64,000 nucleotides of DNA from DATLGB01 sp964242305 (GCA_964242305.1 CAXTBB010000018.1:8854-72853); one strand, 5' to 3'. Shown: positions 25,065-34,314, counted from the first letter of the stretch. The notes: a model not told the origin generated them from the sequence alone. Translations and numbers: made by a program.

Positions 25065-25795
25065 GCGGAGCCCTCGAGCAGCGTCACCACGGCGCGCGGG
25101 TTGACCTCGTCGCCGAAGTAGGCGTCGACGTTCTGCGGGTCGGCGGAGTAGTGCACGCGGACGCGCTCGCCGGTCTGCAGCGGCCGCGCCGCGCGGACGT
25201 TCATGAGCACGGGCACGCCGAACTCGCGCGCGATGATCGCGAGGTGCGAGCGCACCGTCCCGGCCAGGCAGAGCACGCCCTCGAACTCCTCCAGGATCGG
25301 CGCGGTCATCGTGCCGCCGGCGTCGTCGATGACGCCGATCGTCCCCTCGGGCACGCCCTCGCGCATCAGCCGGTCGACCTCCTTGACCTCGCGGACGACG
25401 AGGACGGTGCCTTCGATGTCGTCGGCGCGGAAGGCGTTGTCGCCGTCGGCGATCGCACCCTCGGGCAGGTCGGCGACGGACTCCTGGGCGGCCATCGCGT
25501 CCGAGCGCAGCACGTAACGGTCGGGCTGCTCGCGCACGGCGACCTCGCAGCCGGCGTAGAGCTTGCGGCCCTCGGTCATCTGGAACTGCGTCCAGACGTC
25601 CTCGGCGATGCGCTCGGCGTCCTCCTTGGAGAGGAGATCCATCGTGCGGTCGTTGACGACGTCACCCCACGACACGCCGTCGTCGAGCGCGCCGAGATTC
25701 TTGGTGACGGTGGCGAAGACCGCTTCGCGCGTCAGCCTGCTGAGCGTCGTCGACTCGGGCAGAGTCCACTTGGGCTGTGCCGATGGGTGCTTCAT
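25061..25795 (-). CDS. Free-standing PEP-utilising enzyme mobile (phosphohistidine) domain protein
   Basis: 244 residues. The C-terminal 115 residues match the swivelling domain of PEP synthase/PPDK, with the phospho-acceptor His184 in GTVRSHLAIIAREFGVP; the usual TSH is RSH here. The N-terminal 125 residues are unrecognised. There is no ATP-grasp and no PEP barrel in the protein or in the rest of the operon. The closest architecture I know is phenylphosphate synthase, where nucleotide-binding and phosphohistidine parts are separate polypeptides. Both ends overlap neighbours by 4 bp (acyl-CoA ligase and 549-residue protein). Confidence 0.87.
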   Translation of the reverse strand: MKHPSAQPKWTLPESTTLSRLTREAVFATVTKNLGALDDGVSWGDVVNDRTMDLLSKEDAERIAEDVWTQFQMTEGRKLYAGCEVAVREQPDRYVLRSDAMAAQESVADLPEGAIADGDNAFRADDIEGTVLVVREVKEVDRLMREGVPEGTIGVIDDAGGTMTAPILEEFEGVLCLAGTVRSHLAIIAREFGVPVLMNVRAARPLQTGERVRVHYSADPQNVDAYFGDEVNPRAVVTLLEGSA

Positions 25796-27378
25796 GCCGA
25801 CGGGACCTCCGGGGGATTGGTGGTGACTGGAGCGTGAAGGTGTTCGGCCGCCCAGGGGCGCAGCTCGCGCTTGAGGACCTTCCCCGACGGGGTGCGGGGG
25901 AGCGGCTCGGGATGGACTAGGACGGCCCGCGGGCACTTGTAGCTCGCGAGGCGCTCCCGGCAGGCGTCGAGCAGGGCGGGGGCGTCGAAGGCATCGGACC
26001 CGGGCACCACGACCGCGACGGCGACCTCGCCCCACGTGTCGTCCGGGACCCCGACGACGGCGGCCTCCGCCACCCCGTCGAGGCGGTAGATGACCTCCTC
26101 GACCTCCTTGGGGTACACGTTGAGGCCGCCGGAGATGATCATGTCCTTCTTGCGGCCGGTGATCTCGACGTAGCCGTGCTCGTCGAGGCGGCCGAGGTCG
26201 CCGGTGTGAAACCAGCCGTCGGCGAAGGCCGCCGCGGTCTCGTCCGGGCGGTTGTAGTAGCCGGTCATGGTCGCCGGCGTGCGCAGCAGGATCTCGCCGT
26301 CGCCGGTGTCGGCGATGGTGCCGTCGGCGAGCTGGATCGCCATCTGGGTGATCGAGCAGGCGCGGCCCGCGGAGCCGGCGTGGCTGACGGCGTCCTCGGG
26401 CTGCAGGATCGTCGCGACGGTCGGGAACTCCGACATGCCGTAGCCCTGCACGATCTGGCATCCCGGCAGGCCGGCTTGGAGGTCGTCGATGACGCTGCGC
26501 GGAACCGGCTCGGCGCCGGAGACGATCCATCGCAACCGCGTCTTGCCGATCCGCTCGAGGGCGTCCCGGTTGCCCAGCAGCTGCTTGAGCAGCGTGGGCA
26601 CGAGCAGCGCGTGCGTCGCGCCGGACGTCTCGAAGGCGGTGGCGAGCCGCTCCGGGCTCATCCCGCCCGTCGGCAGCAGCGTGGAGCAGCCGCCGACGAA
26701 GAGGAGTGCGAGCACGAGGTCGTTGAAGCCGGCCGCCCACGAGAGCGACGGAAGGACCAGGTAGTGGTCGTCGCCGGTGAGGCGCAGGTCGGGGACCTGG
26801 TGGAGGGAGTTCCAGAGGACGCCGTCGTGCGTGTGGGCGGCAGCCTTGGGCAGTCCGGTCGTGCCGGAGCTGTAGTAGAGGATGCAGAGGTCGTTGAGCC
26901 CGGGCCCGGGCGGGACGGTGTCCGGTGCGCCGGCGATCAGGGTCTCGTACTCGTGCGCGGTCGTTCCCGCGGGAACGGTGACGTCGCCGACGCGGACGAC
27001 GGTCGCGGGAAGGTTCCCGACGTCTGGCAGCAGGCGCTCGCCGAGGCCGTCGACGATCAGCAGCGTCGAGCCGCTGTCCTCGACCAGGTGCGCCACCTCG
27101 TCGGCGCGCAGGAGCACGTTGACGGGAACGCTGACGCCGCCCATGGCGGCCACGGCGAACAGGGTCTCCGGCCACTCGTGGCGGTTTCCGAGCAGGACCG
27201 CGACGCGATCCCCGGGGGCGACGCCGATCTCGAGCAGGCCGTTGGCGAGCCGCAGCGAGCGCTCTCGCAGCTCGGCGTACGTGCGCGTCTCACCCTCGAA
27301 GTGGAAGGCAGGCCGGTTCGCCCAGTGTGACCGGGCCGCCCGGTCGAGAAGCGTGAACAGGTTCCTCTCCAGACCCAT
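25792..27378 (-). CDS. Acyl-CoA/aryl-CoA ligase (AMP-binding)
   Basis: 528 residues of the ANL superfamily. The P-loop-like motif is YYSSGTTGLPKAA (about residue 170), followed by YGMSEFPT, the hinge TGRKKDMIISGGLNVYPKEVEE and the C-terminal adenylation Lys in PRTPSGKVLKREL. It activates a carboxylic acid with ATP and CoA. ATG at 27378 was chosen; a GTG two codons upstream is also possible. It follows the PucR-type regulator gene by 23 bp, and its 3' end overlaps the phosphohistidine-domain gene. It is probably the entry step of the operon's pathway. Confidence 0.92.
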   Translation of the reverse strand: MGLERNLFTLLDRAARSHWANRPAFHFEGETRTYAELRERSLRLANGLLEIGVAPGDRVAVLLGNRHEWPETLFAVAAMGGVSVPVNVLLRADEVAHLVEDSGSTLLIVDGLGERLLPDVGNLPATVVRVGDVTVPAGTTAHEYETLIAGAPDTVPPGPGLNDLCILYYSSGTTGLPKAAAHTHDGVLWNSLHQVPDLRLTGDDHYLVLPSLSWAAGFNDLVLALLFVGGCSTLLPTGGMSPERLATAFETSGATHALLVPTLLKQLLGNRDALERIGKTRLRWIVSGAEPVPRSVIDDLQAGLPGCQIVQGYGMSEFPTVATILQPEDAVSHAGSAGRACSITQMAIQLADGTIADTGDGEILLRTPATMTGYYNRPDETAAAFADGWFHTGDLGRLDEHGYVEITGRKKDMIISGGLNVYPKEVEEVIYRLDGVAEAAVVGVPDDTWGEVAVAVVVPGSDAFDAPALLDACRERLASYKCPRAVLVHPEPLPRTPSGKVLKRELRPWAAEHLHAPVTTNPPEVPSA

Positions 27379-27401
27379 GCCCACAGCCTCGCTCGTGGGG
27401 G

Positions 27402-29294
27402 CTAGGTGCGTCCCGCGGACCTCTCGGCGTCGTTGTGGATTTCTCCAGCCTCGCCGATCCGGTCCTGCAACCGAAGCACGAGCAGCGCCAGCTGCGCCGT
27501 CAGCTGGGCGTCGGCCTGGGTCGCGACGGGGAGGGCGATCGCCTCCTCGATGCGGCCGAGGCGGTAGCGGATCGTGTTCTCGTGGACGTCGAGCGCGGCG
27601 GCCGCGCGGCGGATGCTGCGGCCGTGGTCGAAGAACGCTGTGAGGGTGCTGATCAGGTCACCGCTCCCCTCGCTGCCGTCGAGCAGCGGACCGAGCGTCT
27701 CCCGCGCGAAGCGCTCCACCTCGGCGGTGTCCGCGGAGGCGAGCAGCAGCCGTCCGGCGCCGAGATCGTCCGCCGAGAGCACCCGGCGCGCGTCGGTCCC
27801 GAAGCGCTCGAGGCAGGACATCACCTGGGCGGCCTGGCCGTAGGCGTGCTCGTAGTCCGCCAGCTCCGAGCAGGCGGTGGACAGCGCGGCGCGCAGGCGG
27901 CCACACTGGTCGATGGCCTCGCAGGCGCGCCCGACCATCCCCTTCGCGTCGGCGACCGCGGCGACGACGGAGCTGTCCGTGGGCAGGTCGACGATCACCA
28001 CGACGCCCTCCGCCACGGCGATCGCCAGCACGCCGGCCGCGCCGGCCTCGGTGAACCGCGCGGCGACGCTGCGGGCGTCGGGCAGCTGGACCGCCTGGCC
28101 CTCGACGGGCGTCACGAGGCAGACGACGCGGGGGACGTCGAGCCGGACGCCGAGGTAGTCGGCCCGATGGCGCAGCGACGGCTCGTCGGCGCCGCCGCGG
28201 ATCATCTCGCCCGCGAGCGACGCGCGGGCGTTGTACTCGGCGGTCGCGGCGCGCCGCTCGGCGCTCATCTCGACCGCGACGTTCATTGCCGCCCGGCGGC
28301 ACACGTGCATGTCCAGGGCACCGAAGCGCGACTGGTACTCCATCAGCACGAGCCGGCCCCAGGTGTCGTCGCGGACGATCACCGGCGCGATCATGAACCG
28401 GTGGTTCAACCCCGCCGAGGGGATCGGCTCGACGACGCCGCCGCGCGTGGAGTCGAGCGCCGCGACCGCGTCGGTCACGGCGGGCAGGTCGCGGAAGGCC
28501 GGTTCGAGGATCTTCGGGACCACGGTCTCCCCGAGGCCCGGCGGCATCTCCAGTGCGAGGCGCTCGAAGCGGGCGTCGTAGATGGCGCACGGCTTGGCCG
28601 TCAGCTGCGCGACGGCGCTCACGATCTCGCTGATGTCGCCGCCGTCGATGACCAGCTTGGTGAGCCGGTCCTCGATCGTCCCCGCCCGGCGCAGCAGCTG
28701 GTTCTGGCGCGCGACGGTCTCGAGGCTCGAGCGCAGCTTGCCGGTCAGCTGCGCCTGGTTGATGGCCACCGCGGCGAGGTCGGCGAAACCGGCGGCGATG
28801 TCCTCGTCGAGTGAGGTGAAGGCGTGCGGGCGGTCCTCGTCGTCGAGGAAGATGAGGCCCGTCACGTCGCCGCGGGCGATCATCGGGACGCCCATCATCG
28901 AGCGGATGTTCCACGCGCGCATCGTGGACTTCAGCGGGCGCGGATCCCCAAGCGCGTCCTGCAGGGTGACGGGCGCCTTCGTGCGCAGGATCTCGCCCGT
29001 GAAGTCGTCGCCGAGGACACCGGCGACCAGGCGCTTCACGCGCGCGTCGATGTCGTGGTCGGCGTGACCGACCTGGCCGCGGAAGAGGTCCGAGTCCGCG
29101 TCGCGCAGGTAGACGCTGCAGCGGTGCACGCCGACGAGGTCGCAGATGTGCCGGGCGATCAGGTGCAGGAGGTCGTCGATCTCCCGCACCTCGCCGATCG
29201 CAGCGGCGACGTCACCGAAGGCCCGGATCGCCTTCTGGTACGCCTCCTCCCGCGACACGGCCGGCCGGTCCTCCACAGGGTGGGCCTTGACCAT
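27402..29294 (-). CDS. GAF-domain PucR/CdaR-type transcriptional regulator
   Basis: 630 residues. A GAF sensor domain covers about residues 20-190 (HRCSVYLRDADSDLFRG, MMGVPMIARGDVTGLIFLDD). A linker region follows, and the C-terminus is the PucR-type helix-turn-helix (RSIRRAAAALDVHENTIRYRL). The ATG at 29294 is set by AGGAGAG 8 bases upstream; the GTG two codons earlier would be too close to that site. Such proteins activate catabolic operons when the GAF domain binds a small ligand. It lies directly upstream of the acyl-CoA ligase on the same strand and is the obvious regulator of the ten genes below it. Confidence 0.88.
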   Translation of the reverse strand: MVKAHPVEDRPAVSREEAYQKAIRAFGDVAAAIGEVREIDDLLHLIARHICDLVGVHRCSVYLRDADSDLFRGQVGHADHDIDARVKRLVAGVLGDDFTGEILRTKAPVTLQDALGDPRPLKSTMRAWNIRSMMGVPMIARGDVTGLIFLDDEDRPHAFTSLDEDIAAGFADLAAVAINQAQLTGKLRSSLETVARQNQLLRRAGTIEDRLTKLVIDGGDISEIVSAVAQLTAKPCAIYDARFERLALEMPPGLGETVVPKILEPAFRDLPAVTDAVAALDSTRGGVVEPIPSAGLNHRFMIAPVIVRDDTWGRLVLMEYQSRFGALDMHVCRRAAMNVAVEMSAERRAATAEYNARASLAGEMIRGGADEPSLRHRADYLGVRLDVPRVVCLVTPVEGQAVQLPDARSVAARFTEAGAAGVLAIAVAEGVVVIVDLPTDSSVVAAVADAKGMVGRACEAIDQCGRLRAALSTACSELADYEHAYGQAAQVMSCLERFGTDARRVLSADDLGAGRLLLASADTAEVERFARETLGPLLDGSEGSGDLISTLTAFFDHGRSIRRAAAALDVHENTIRYRLGRIEEAIALPVATQADAQLTAQLALLVLRLQDRIGEAGEIHNDAERSAGRT

Positions 29295-29353
29295 CGTCAC
29301 ATCTCTCCTGCCGGCCACGCTACTGGACGCGCCACCGAACGCCAACACGCCAG

Positions 29354-30172
29354 TCATCGGCCCGAAAAAATGGCCGGGCGCTTCTCTCGGAACGCGGTCA
29401 GCGCTTCGGTCGAGTCCTCGGTGCGCGTGGCCAGCACCTGGGTCCGGTTCTCGAGCTCGACGGCGGCCTCGATGCCAGGGGCGTCGACGTTGCGCTCGAG
29501 CACCTTCTTGGTCATCCACACCCCGAAGGGCGAGTTGGCCGCGATGTCAGCGCCGAGCGCGAGTGCGGCGTCCTGGAGCTCGGCGGTCGGCACGACGCGG
29601 TTGACGAGGCCGATGCGCACGGCCTCCTCGGCGTCGACGGCCCGGCCGGTCATCATCAGCTCCGAGGCGAGCCCGAGCCCGACCAGGCGCGGGAGCGTGT
29701 ACGAGACCCCGGCGTCGCAGGCCGACAGACCGATGCGCACGAAGGAGGCGTGAAACGACGCCTCCGGCGCGCACACGCGCATGTCGGCGGCAAGGGCGAT
29801 CGCCAGGCCGCCGCCCGCGGCCGGCCCGTTGACGGCGGCGATCACCGGGTGGGGGATCGCCCGCAGGGCCGTGGCCAGCGCGCCGATCTTCTCCTGCCGG
29901 CGGTAGACCGTGAGGACGTCGTCGCCGCCGCCGAGCGCGTCGTCGCGCTGCTTGAGGTCCAGCCCCGCGCAGAACCCGCGGCCGGCGCCGGTGAGGATGA
30001 GCACGCGGACGGTCTCGTCCTCGCCGAGGGCGCGCACCACGGCGAGGTACTCGTCCACCATCGCCCACGAGAGCGCGTTGAGGCGGTCGGGCCGGTTGAA
30101 GGTCACGCGGGCGATCCCTTCCCGCGGTCGCTCGACGAGCATGAACTGGGGGTCCGCGGTCAGGGTCGGCAT
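29354..30172 (-). CDS. Crotonase-family protein lacking both catalytic Glu
   Basis: 272 residues. The fold and oxyanion-hole segments are clear (FCAGLDLKQRDDAL; GPAAGGGLAIALAAD). The first catalytic Glu position is Ala (GGGLAI) and the second is Phe (FHASFVRIG). An Asp follows in LSACDAGVS, near where dienoyl-CoA isomerases keep a catalytic Asp. It is therefore more likely an isomerase or a non-hydratase. ATG at 30172 was chosen; a GTG four codons upstream is possible. It lies upstream of the PucR-type regulator with a 59-bp gap and may be part of the same regulon. Confidence 0.88.
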   Translation of the reverse strand: MPTLTADPQFMLVERPREGIARVTFNRPDRLNALSWAMVDEYLAVVRALGEDETVRVLILTGAGRGFCAGLDLKQRDDALGGGDDVLTVYRRQEKIGALATALRAIPHPVIAAVNGPAAGGGLAIALAADMRVCAPEASFHASFVRIGLSACDAGVSYTLPRLVGLGLASELMMTGRAVDAEEAVRIGLVNRVVPTAELQDAALALGADIAANSPFGVWMTKKVLERNVDAPGIEAAVELENRTQVLATRTEDSTEALTAFREKRPAIFSGR

Positions 30173-30295
30173 GCGCGTCACGATGGCGGCCGCGCCCGCC
30201 CGGCGAGACCCGGCTGGGGGCGGCGCTCGTAGAAACCGACAACGAGCGCGCGGGTTCGCGGCACGACCGCGCCCGGAGGCCGACAGGCTGCCTCC

Positions 30296-31387
30296 GTGTC
30301 CTCGACCGACCAATCGCCGGCGGTCGTCGTGGACGCCGGGGACGCGGCCGGGCTCGAGCGCCCGCCGCTGCTGATCCTGCGCCCGCTCGAGGCGTTCCTC
30401 GACGCCCACGGGGTCGGCGCCGGCGAGATCGAAGCGGAACCGATCGGCGACGGGCACTCGAACGTCACCTACCGCATCCGCCGCGGCGTCGAGCAGTGGG
30501 TGCTCCGGCGCCCGCCGCGCCCGCCGCTGCCGCCGTCGGCGCACAACGTCCTGCGCGAGTACCGCATTCTGGAGGCCTGCGCCGGCTCGCCGGTGCGGGT
30601 CCCGGCCCCGGTCGTCGCCTGCGAGGACGTCGGGGTGATCGGCGCGCCCTTCTACCTGATGACCCACGTGCCGGGCGAGGTCCTGTCGAGCGAGCTGCCG
30701 GCGGGGCTCGATCCCGTCGCCGACCCGCCCCGGATCGCGGACGAGCTCGTCGGCGCCCTGGCGGAGATCCACGCGCTGGACTGGCGGACGACTGAGCTCG
30801 CCGCGGCGGCGCCGTCGCCCGAGCAGTACCTGGAGCGCCAGCTGCGCCTGTTCGCGCGGCTGTGGGAGCACAACCGCACGCGGGAGCTGCCCGTGCTCGA
30901 CCGCGTCACCGAGTGGCTCGCCGCCGCTCGTCCCGTCTCCCCGCCGGCCACGCTCGTCCACGGCGACTTCCGGCTCGGCAACACGCTGTTCTCCGCCGCC
31001 TCGCCGGCGCGCCTGGCGGCGGTGCTCGACTGGGAGATGGCCACCGTCGGCGATCCGCTGGCCGACGTCGGGTACCTGTCGGCCACGTGGGCGGTGCCGG
31101 GCGAGGACGGCGACCCGATCGTCCGGCTCGGCACCGTGACCGCCGGCGCGCACTTCCCCTCGCGGGCCGAGCTCGTCGCGCGGTACGCGGAGCGCACCGG
31201 GCGCGACCTCTCCGGGCTGGCGTGGTACGAGGTGCTCGCCCTGTGGAAGAGCGCCGTCTTCCTCGAGGGGTCCTACGCTCGCCTCTTGAGCGGGACCACC
31301 GATGATCCGTTCTTCGCGGGCCTTCGGGACGGCGTCCCGGAGTTGGCCGAGCGCGCGTGGCGGGTGGCCCGGCGCGCGCCTGCGTAG
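30296..31387 (+). CDS. Phosphotransferase of the APH / ACAD10-kinase type
   Basis: 363 residues with a GTG start. It has a glycine-rich loop segment (IGDGHSNVTYRIRR), the catalytic loop LVHGDFRLGNTLF and the metal-binding VLDWEMATVGDPLADVGY, all intact. It is a second, distinct member of the small-molecule kinase family found at 12687-13697. Divergent from the crotonase gene across 123 bp, and directly followed by a tyrosine-phosphatase-like gene with no gap, so the two are probably co-transcribed. The substrate may be a hydroxyacyl-CoA or another alcohol. Confidence 0.86.
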   Translation: MSSTDQSPAVVVDAGDAAGLERPPLLILRPLEAFLDAHGVGAGEIEAEPIGDGHSNVTYRIRRGVEQWVLRRPPRPPLPPSAHNVLREYRILEACAGSPVRVPAPVVACEDVGVIGAPFYLMTHVPGEVLSSELPAGLDPVADPPRIADELVGALAEIHALDWRTTELAAAAPSPEQYLERQLRLFARLWEHNRTRELPVLDRVTEWLAAARPVSPPATLVHGDFRLGNTLFSAASPARLAAVLDWEMATVGDPLADVGYLSATWAVPGEDGDPIVRLGTVTAGAHFPSRAELVARYAERTGRDLSGLAWYEVLALWKSAVFLEGSYARLLSGTTDDPFFAGLRDGVPELAERAWRVARRAPA

Positions 31388-32074
31388 ATGCTGGCCAACG
31401 CCCGCGACGTCGGAGGGCTGACCACGGACGACGGTCGCCGGGTGCGCGCCGGGGTGCTCTTTCGCAGCGACGCCCCGCATCCCGGCGACGCCGCCCCGCC
31501 GCTGACGCCCTGGCCACCGCAGTGGGTCATCGACCTCCGGTCGCCCGGCGAGGCCGGCGGCGCGGACCACCCGCTCGCAGCCACCGGCGCCGAGATCCGC
31601 CGGCTCCCGCTGCTCTCCGTGGCCGATCCGCTGCGCATGGCCGCGGCGATCGAGGAGGAGGGGGCGTCGCTGATGTCGATCTACGAGGAGGTGGTCCGCG
31701 CGGCCGCCCCGGTGGTCGCCGAGGTCGCGGCGATCGTGGCCGCGTCCGACGGTCCCGTGCTCGTTCACTGCACCGCCGGCAAGGACCGCACCGGCGTCGT
31801 CGTCGCGGCGCTGCTCGCGGCCGCCGGCGTCAGCGACGAGCAGATCGCCGCCGACTACGTCGCCACCGGGCCGAACATGGACGCCGTGGTCGAGCGGATC
31901 GGCGCGGCCTGGCCGGCGGACGTGCGCGCGGAGCGCCTGGCGCGCCTGCGGCAGGGGCACGGGGAGATCCTGACCGCTCCGCGGGCGGCGATCGACGCCG
32001 TCCTCGACAGCGTCCGCGCCCACGGGCTGGGGGAGGATGACGGGCGCGCGCTGCGCGCGCGCCTCCTCGACTGA
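31388..32074 (+). CDS. Tyrosine-protein-phosphatase-like protein
   Basis: 228 residues. The CX5R signature is HCTAGKDRTG (about residues 129-138), with the N-terminal NARDVGGL and VLFRSDAP segments typical of the bacterial PtpB/Tyr_phosphatase3 family. The Asp of the KDR segment is as in PtpB-type lipid/tyrosine phosphatases. Members dephosphorylate phosphotyrosine or phosphoinositides. The ATG abuts the upstream kinase stop, so kinase and phosphatase are made together; whether they act on the same molecule is unknown. Confidence 0.88.
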   Translation: MLANARDVGGLTTDDGRRVRAGVLFRSDAPHPGDAAPPLTPWPPQWVIDLRSPGEAGGADHPLAATGAEIRRLPLLSVADPLRMAAAIEEEGASLMSIYEEVVRAAAPVVAEVAAIVAASDGPVLVHCTAGKDRTGVVVAALLAAAGVSDEQIAADYVATGPNMDAVVERIGAAWPADVRAERLARLRQGHGEILTAPRAAIDAVLDSVRAHGLGEDDGRALRARLLD

Positions 32075-32076
32075 CG

Positions 32077-32102
32077 GCCGAGCCGTCAGAACCCGGCTCG
32101 GC
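32077..32102. terminator. Bidirectional hairpin between convergent genes
   Basis: GCCGAGCCG and CGGCTCGGC form a perfect 9-bp stem around an 8-base loop, lying between the stop of the phosphatase gene (plus) and the stop of the phytase-like gene (minus). There is no T-run. Confidence 0.55.
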
Positions 32103-32106
32103 TCAC

Positions 32107-34314
32107 TTACCTGGCCAGCGCCGGGACGGACAGAAGGTCGAACTCGACGTCGTCAGGCACCCCGAGGACTCGAGCGCTCGAGTCCGGGTAGTTGTTGTCG
32201 TTGGCGATCAGGACCTTGCCGCCGGGCAATAGGGCGAGCGTCTCGAATGACTGGATCGGGAACGAGAACGGATCGCCGAGCCCGAACGCGCCGGCGGGCC
32301 CGGTCGCGGTGGAGAGACGCGCCGGGTCGCGCACGTGCAGCACGTCGAAGACGTGCCGGACCGGCTGGGTTCCGTCGCCGGCCGGTGCGTGGTCGAGGTC
32401 GATCTCGTCGACGTCCTTGAGCCTGGCTGCGGACCCCTCGAGGTCGTCGCGCTCGATGAACAGGATCCGCCGGCCGGCGACGACCTGCGCATCGCCGATC
32501 TGGGCGTCATCGGTGTCGGCGTGGAAGGTCCACTCGCGCCCGGTGTACGAGCGCGACGCGAGGTCGAACTCGTAGACGTGGCGTGTGGTCGGGTCCGGGT
32601 CCGTGGTCAGCGAGGCCTCGACGATCGGATACAGGGTGTGCCCGTCGCCGCTGAGTGCGACGGCCTCGAAGCCGCGCGAGCTCCGCACGGTCGGGACCTC
32701 GCCGGCGGCGAGCGTCGGATTCTGCGGGGCCTTGCGCCCGGGTAGCGGCACGGGTGCTTCCAGCACCTTGCCGGTTCGGTCGACGTGCAGCAGGAACGGC
32801 CCGAACTCGTCACCGATCCAGAAGGTTCCGTCGGGCGTGCGTTGCAGCGCCTCGATGTCGAAGTCGCCACCGGTCAACTCACGGCTCGTGGTGTTGTCGT
32901 GCACGATCGGGAACGGGATCCGATGGCCTGGATCGCGAAGCGTGATGAAGTTGCGCACGGCCAGGCGGCCGCTGCCGCCCTGCGCGGTGCGGAGGTTCGG
33001 CGCGAAGCGGTAGATGCGCAGCAGGAAGTCGGCCGAGTTGCCCTTGGCCCCGAAGCCGTTGTCGGGCTGACCCCAGAAGGTCCCATCGCGGTTGGCTACG
33101 GCGGCCGAGATGCCGGGGATCGGCTGCCCGGGGAACGGGGGCGTCTGCCCATTGGCGGGGTCCACGCCCACGTTGCCCGAGCTCGGGCCTGGCTGCAGGC
33201 GATCGGCGGCGTAGCGGGAGCGGCCGATCAGCGTCGGCTCCCCGGGGAAGCGGGCGAGCAACTCGTAGACGCGAGTGACCTGCGTCGCGCCGAAGTTGTC
33301 GTCGGACAAGAGCAGCAGCGAACGGCGGTCGCCGGCGCGCGGGCGGCCGAGCGCCATGCCCTCGACGTTGTCGAGCAGCGGGTTGGTCTGCGTGCCCGGG
33401 CTCGTCGCGCCGCCCGGCGGGCAGTCGGCGAGGTCCACGACCAGCCGCTTGCGCGCGAAGGCGACGGACGGGTCGGCGAGCGACGCAACGCTGCTGACAT
33501 CGGAGGCGCCGTCGAGGAAGGCCTGGTAGACACGGACGGTGTTCCCGACGCCGGCGACGAAGCCGCGCTCGAGCACCGCGAGCCTGCCGTCCCCGACCAC
33601 CTGCACTTCGCTGACGCCGAGGCCGGGGTCAGCCACGTACCCGACCTGACCGACGAGCGCAAACGTGCCGCCGGCGCGCTTGAAGTGGAGGATGCGCACC
33701 CGCCCGCGGCCAGCCGGCGTACTCCCGTCGCCGGTGAGCGGTCCCTCCATCGCGGCGAACAGGTCGTGTCCGTCCGGGCTCAGCCCAAGGCCCTCGAGCG
33801 TCAGGTTCCGCGTCGCCTCGCCGTCCGGGGCGACCCGGAAGCGAGCGGGCACCGGCAGGGTCCCGAGCTCGCGGCCCGACGCCGAGAAGTGGCGGATGGA
33901 GGGCTCGGTCTCCGAGGAGGCCAGCAGCGAGCCGTCCGGAAGCGACACCAGCCCCTCGCCGTCGAAATCGGCGCCCGTGTACGGGACGCCGTTGGATCGG
34001 GTGAGCGTGGTGACCCCGGTGACCGCCGGATGCAGCCCGTCGCCGCGACGGAGCGTCAGGTCGAAGAAGCGAGCCGCGGTTGTGCCCTGGTTGTCGGTGA
34101 GCGCGCGTGCGCGGTTGAGGCCCACTGGCGAGCGGAGCGCCAGTGCCGACAGGCCTCCGACCTCGGCGCCGGCGAACGTCGTCTTGTTCAGCTCGTCGCT
34201 GAAGGCGGCCAGGCGCGCGTCGGGCGAGCAGGCGCGGGGCAGCGCGAGCGCGGCGGGCGGCACAGCGAGCGCCAGCGCTGCGCCCAGGATCGGGATGACC
34301 AGACGTCGGGACAT
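32107..34314 (-). CDS. Secreted phytase-like esterase, two tandem domains
   Basis: 735 residues with a signal peptide (IPILGAALALAVPPAALA, cleavage near residue 25). The pattern of the esterase-like-activity-of-phytase family occurs twice: in the first half DGEGLVSLPDGSLLASSE with TLEGLGLSPDGHDLF, and in the second DIEALQRTPDGTFWIGDEF with GFEAVALSGDGHTLY. The usual single-domain proteins are about half as long, so this is a duplication or fusion. The ATG at 34314 has GGAGG 7 bases upstream. It probably releases phosphate or acyl groups outside the cell; a secreted glycerophosphodiesterase gene lies just upstream in the opposite direction. Confidence 0.87.
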   Translation of the reverse strand: MSRRLVIPILGAALALAVPPAALALPRACSPDARLAAFSDELNKTTFAGAEVGGLSALALRSPVGLNRARALTDNQGTTAARFFDLTLRRGDGLHPAVTGVTTLTRSNGVPYTGADFDGEGLVSLPDGSLLASSETEPSIRHFSASGRELGTLPVPARFRVAPDGEATRNLTLEGLGLSPDGHDLFAAMEGPLTGDGSTPAGRGRVRILHFKRAGGTFALVGQVGYVADPGLGVSEVQVVGDGRLAVLERGFVAGVGNTVRVYQAFLDGASDVSSVASLADPSVAFARKRLVVDLADCPPGGATSPGTQTNPLLDNVEGMALGRPRAGDRRSLLLLSDDNFGATQVTRVYELLARFPGEPTLIGRSRYAADRLQPGPSSGNVGVDPANGQTPPFPGQPIPGISAAVANRDGTFWGQPDNGFGAKGNSADFLLRIYRFAPNLRTAQGGSGRLAVRNFITLRDPGHRIPFPIVHDNTTSRELTGGDFDIEALQRTPDGTFWIGDEFGPFLLHVDRTGKVLEAPVPLPGRKAPQNPTLAAGEVPTVRSSRGFEAVALSGDGHTLYPIVEASLTTDPDPTTRHVYEFDLASRSYTGREWTFHADTDDAQIGDAQVVAGRRILFIERDDLEGSAARLKDVDEIDLDHAPAGDGTQPVRHVFDVLHVRDPARLSTATGPAGAFGLGDPFSFPIQSFETLALLPGGKVLIANDNNYPDSSARVLGVPDDVEFDLLSVPALAR

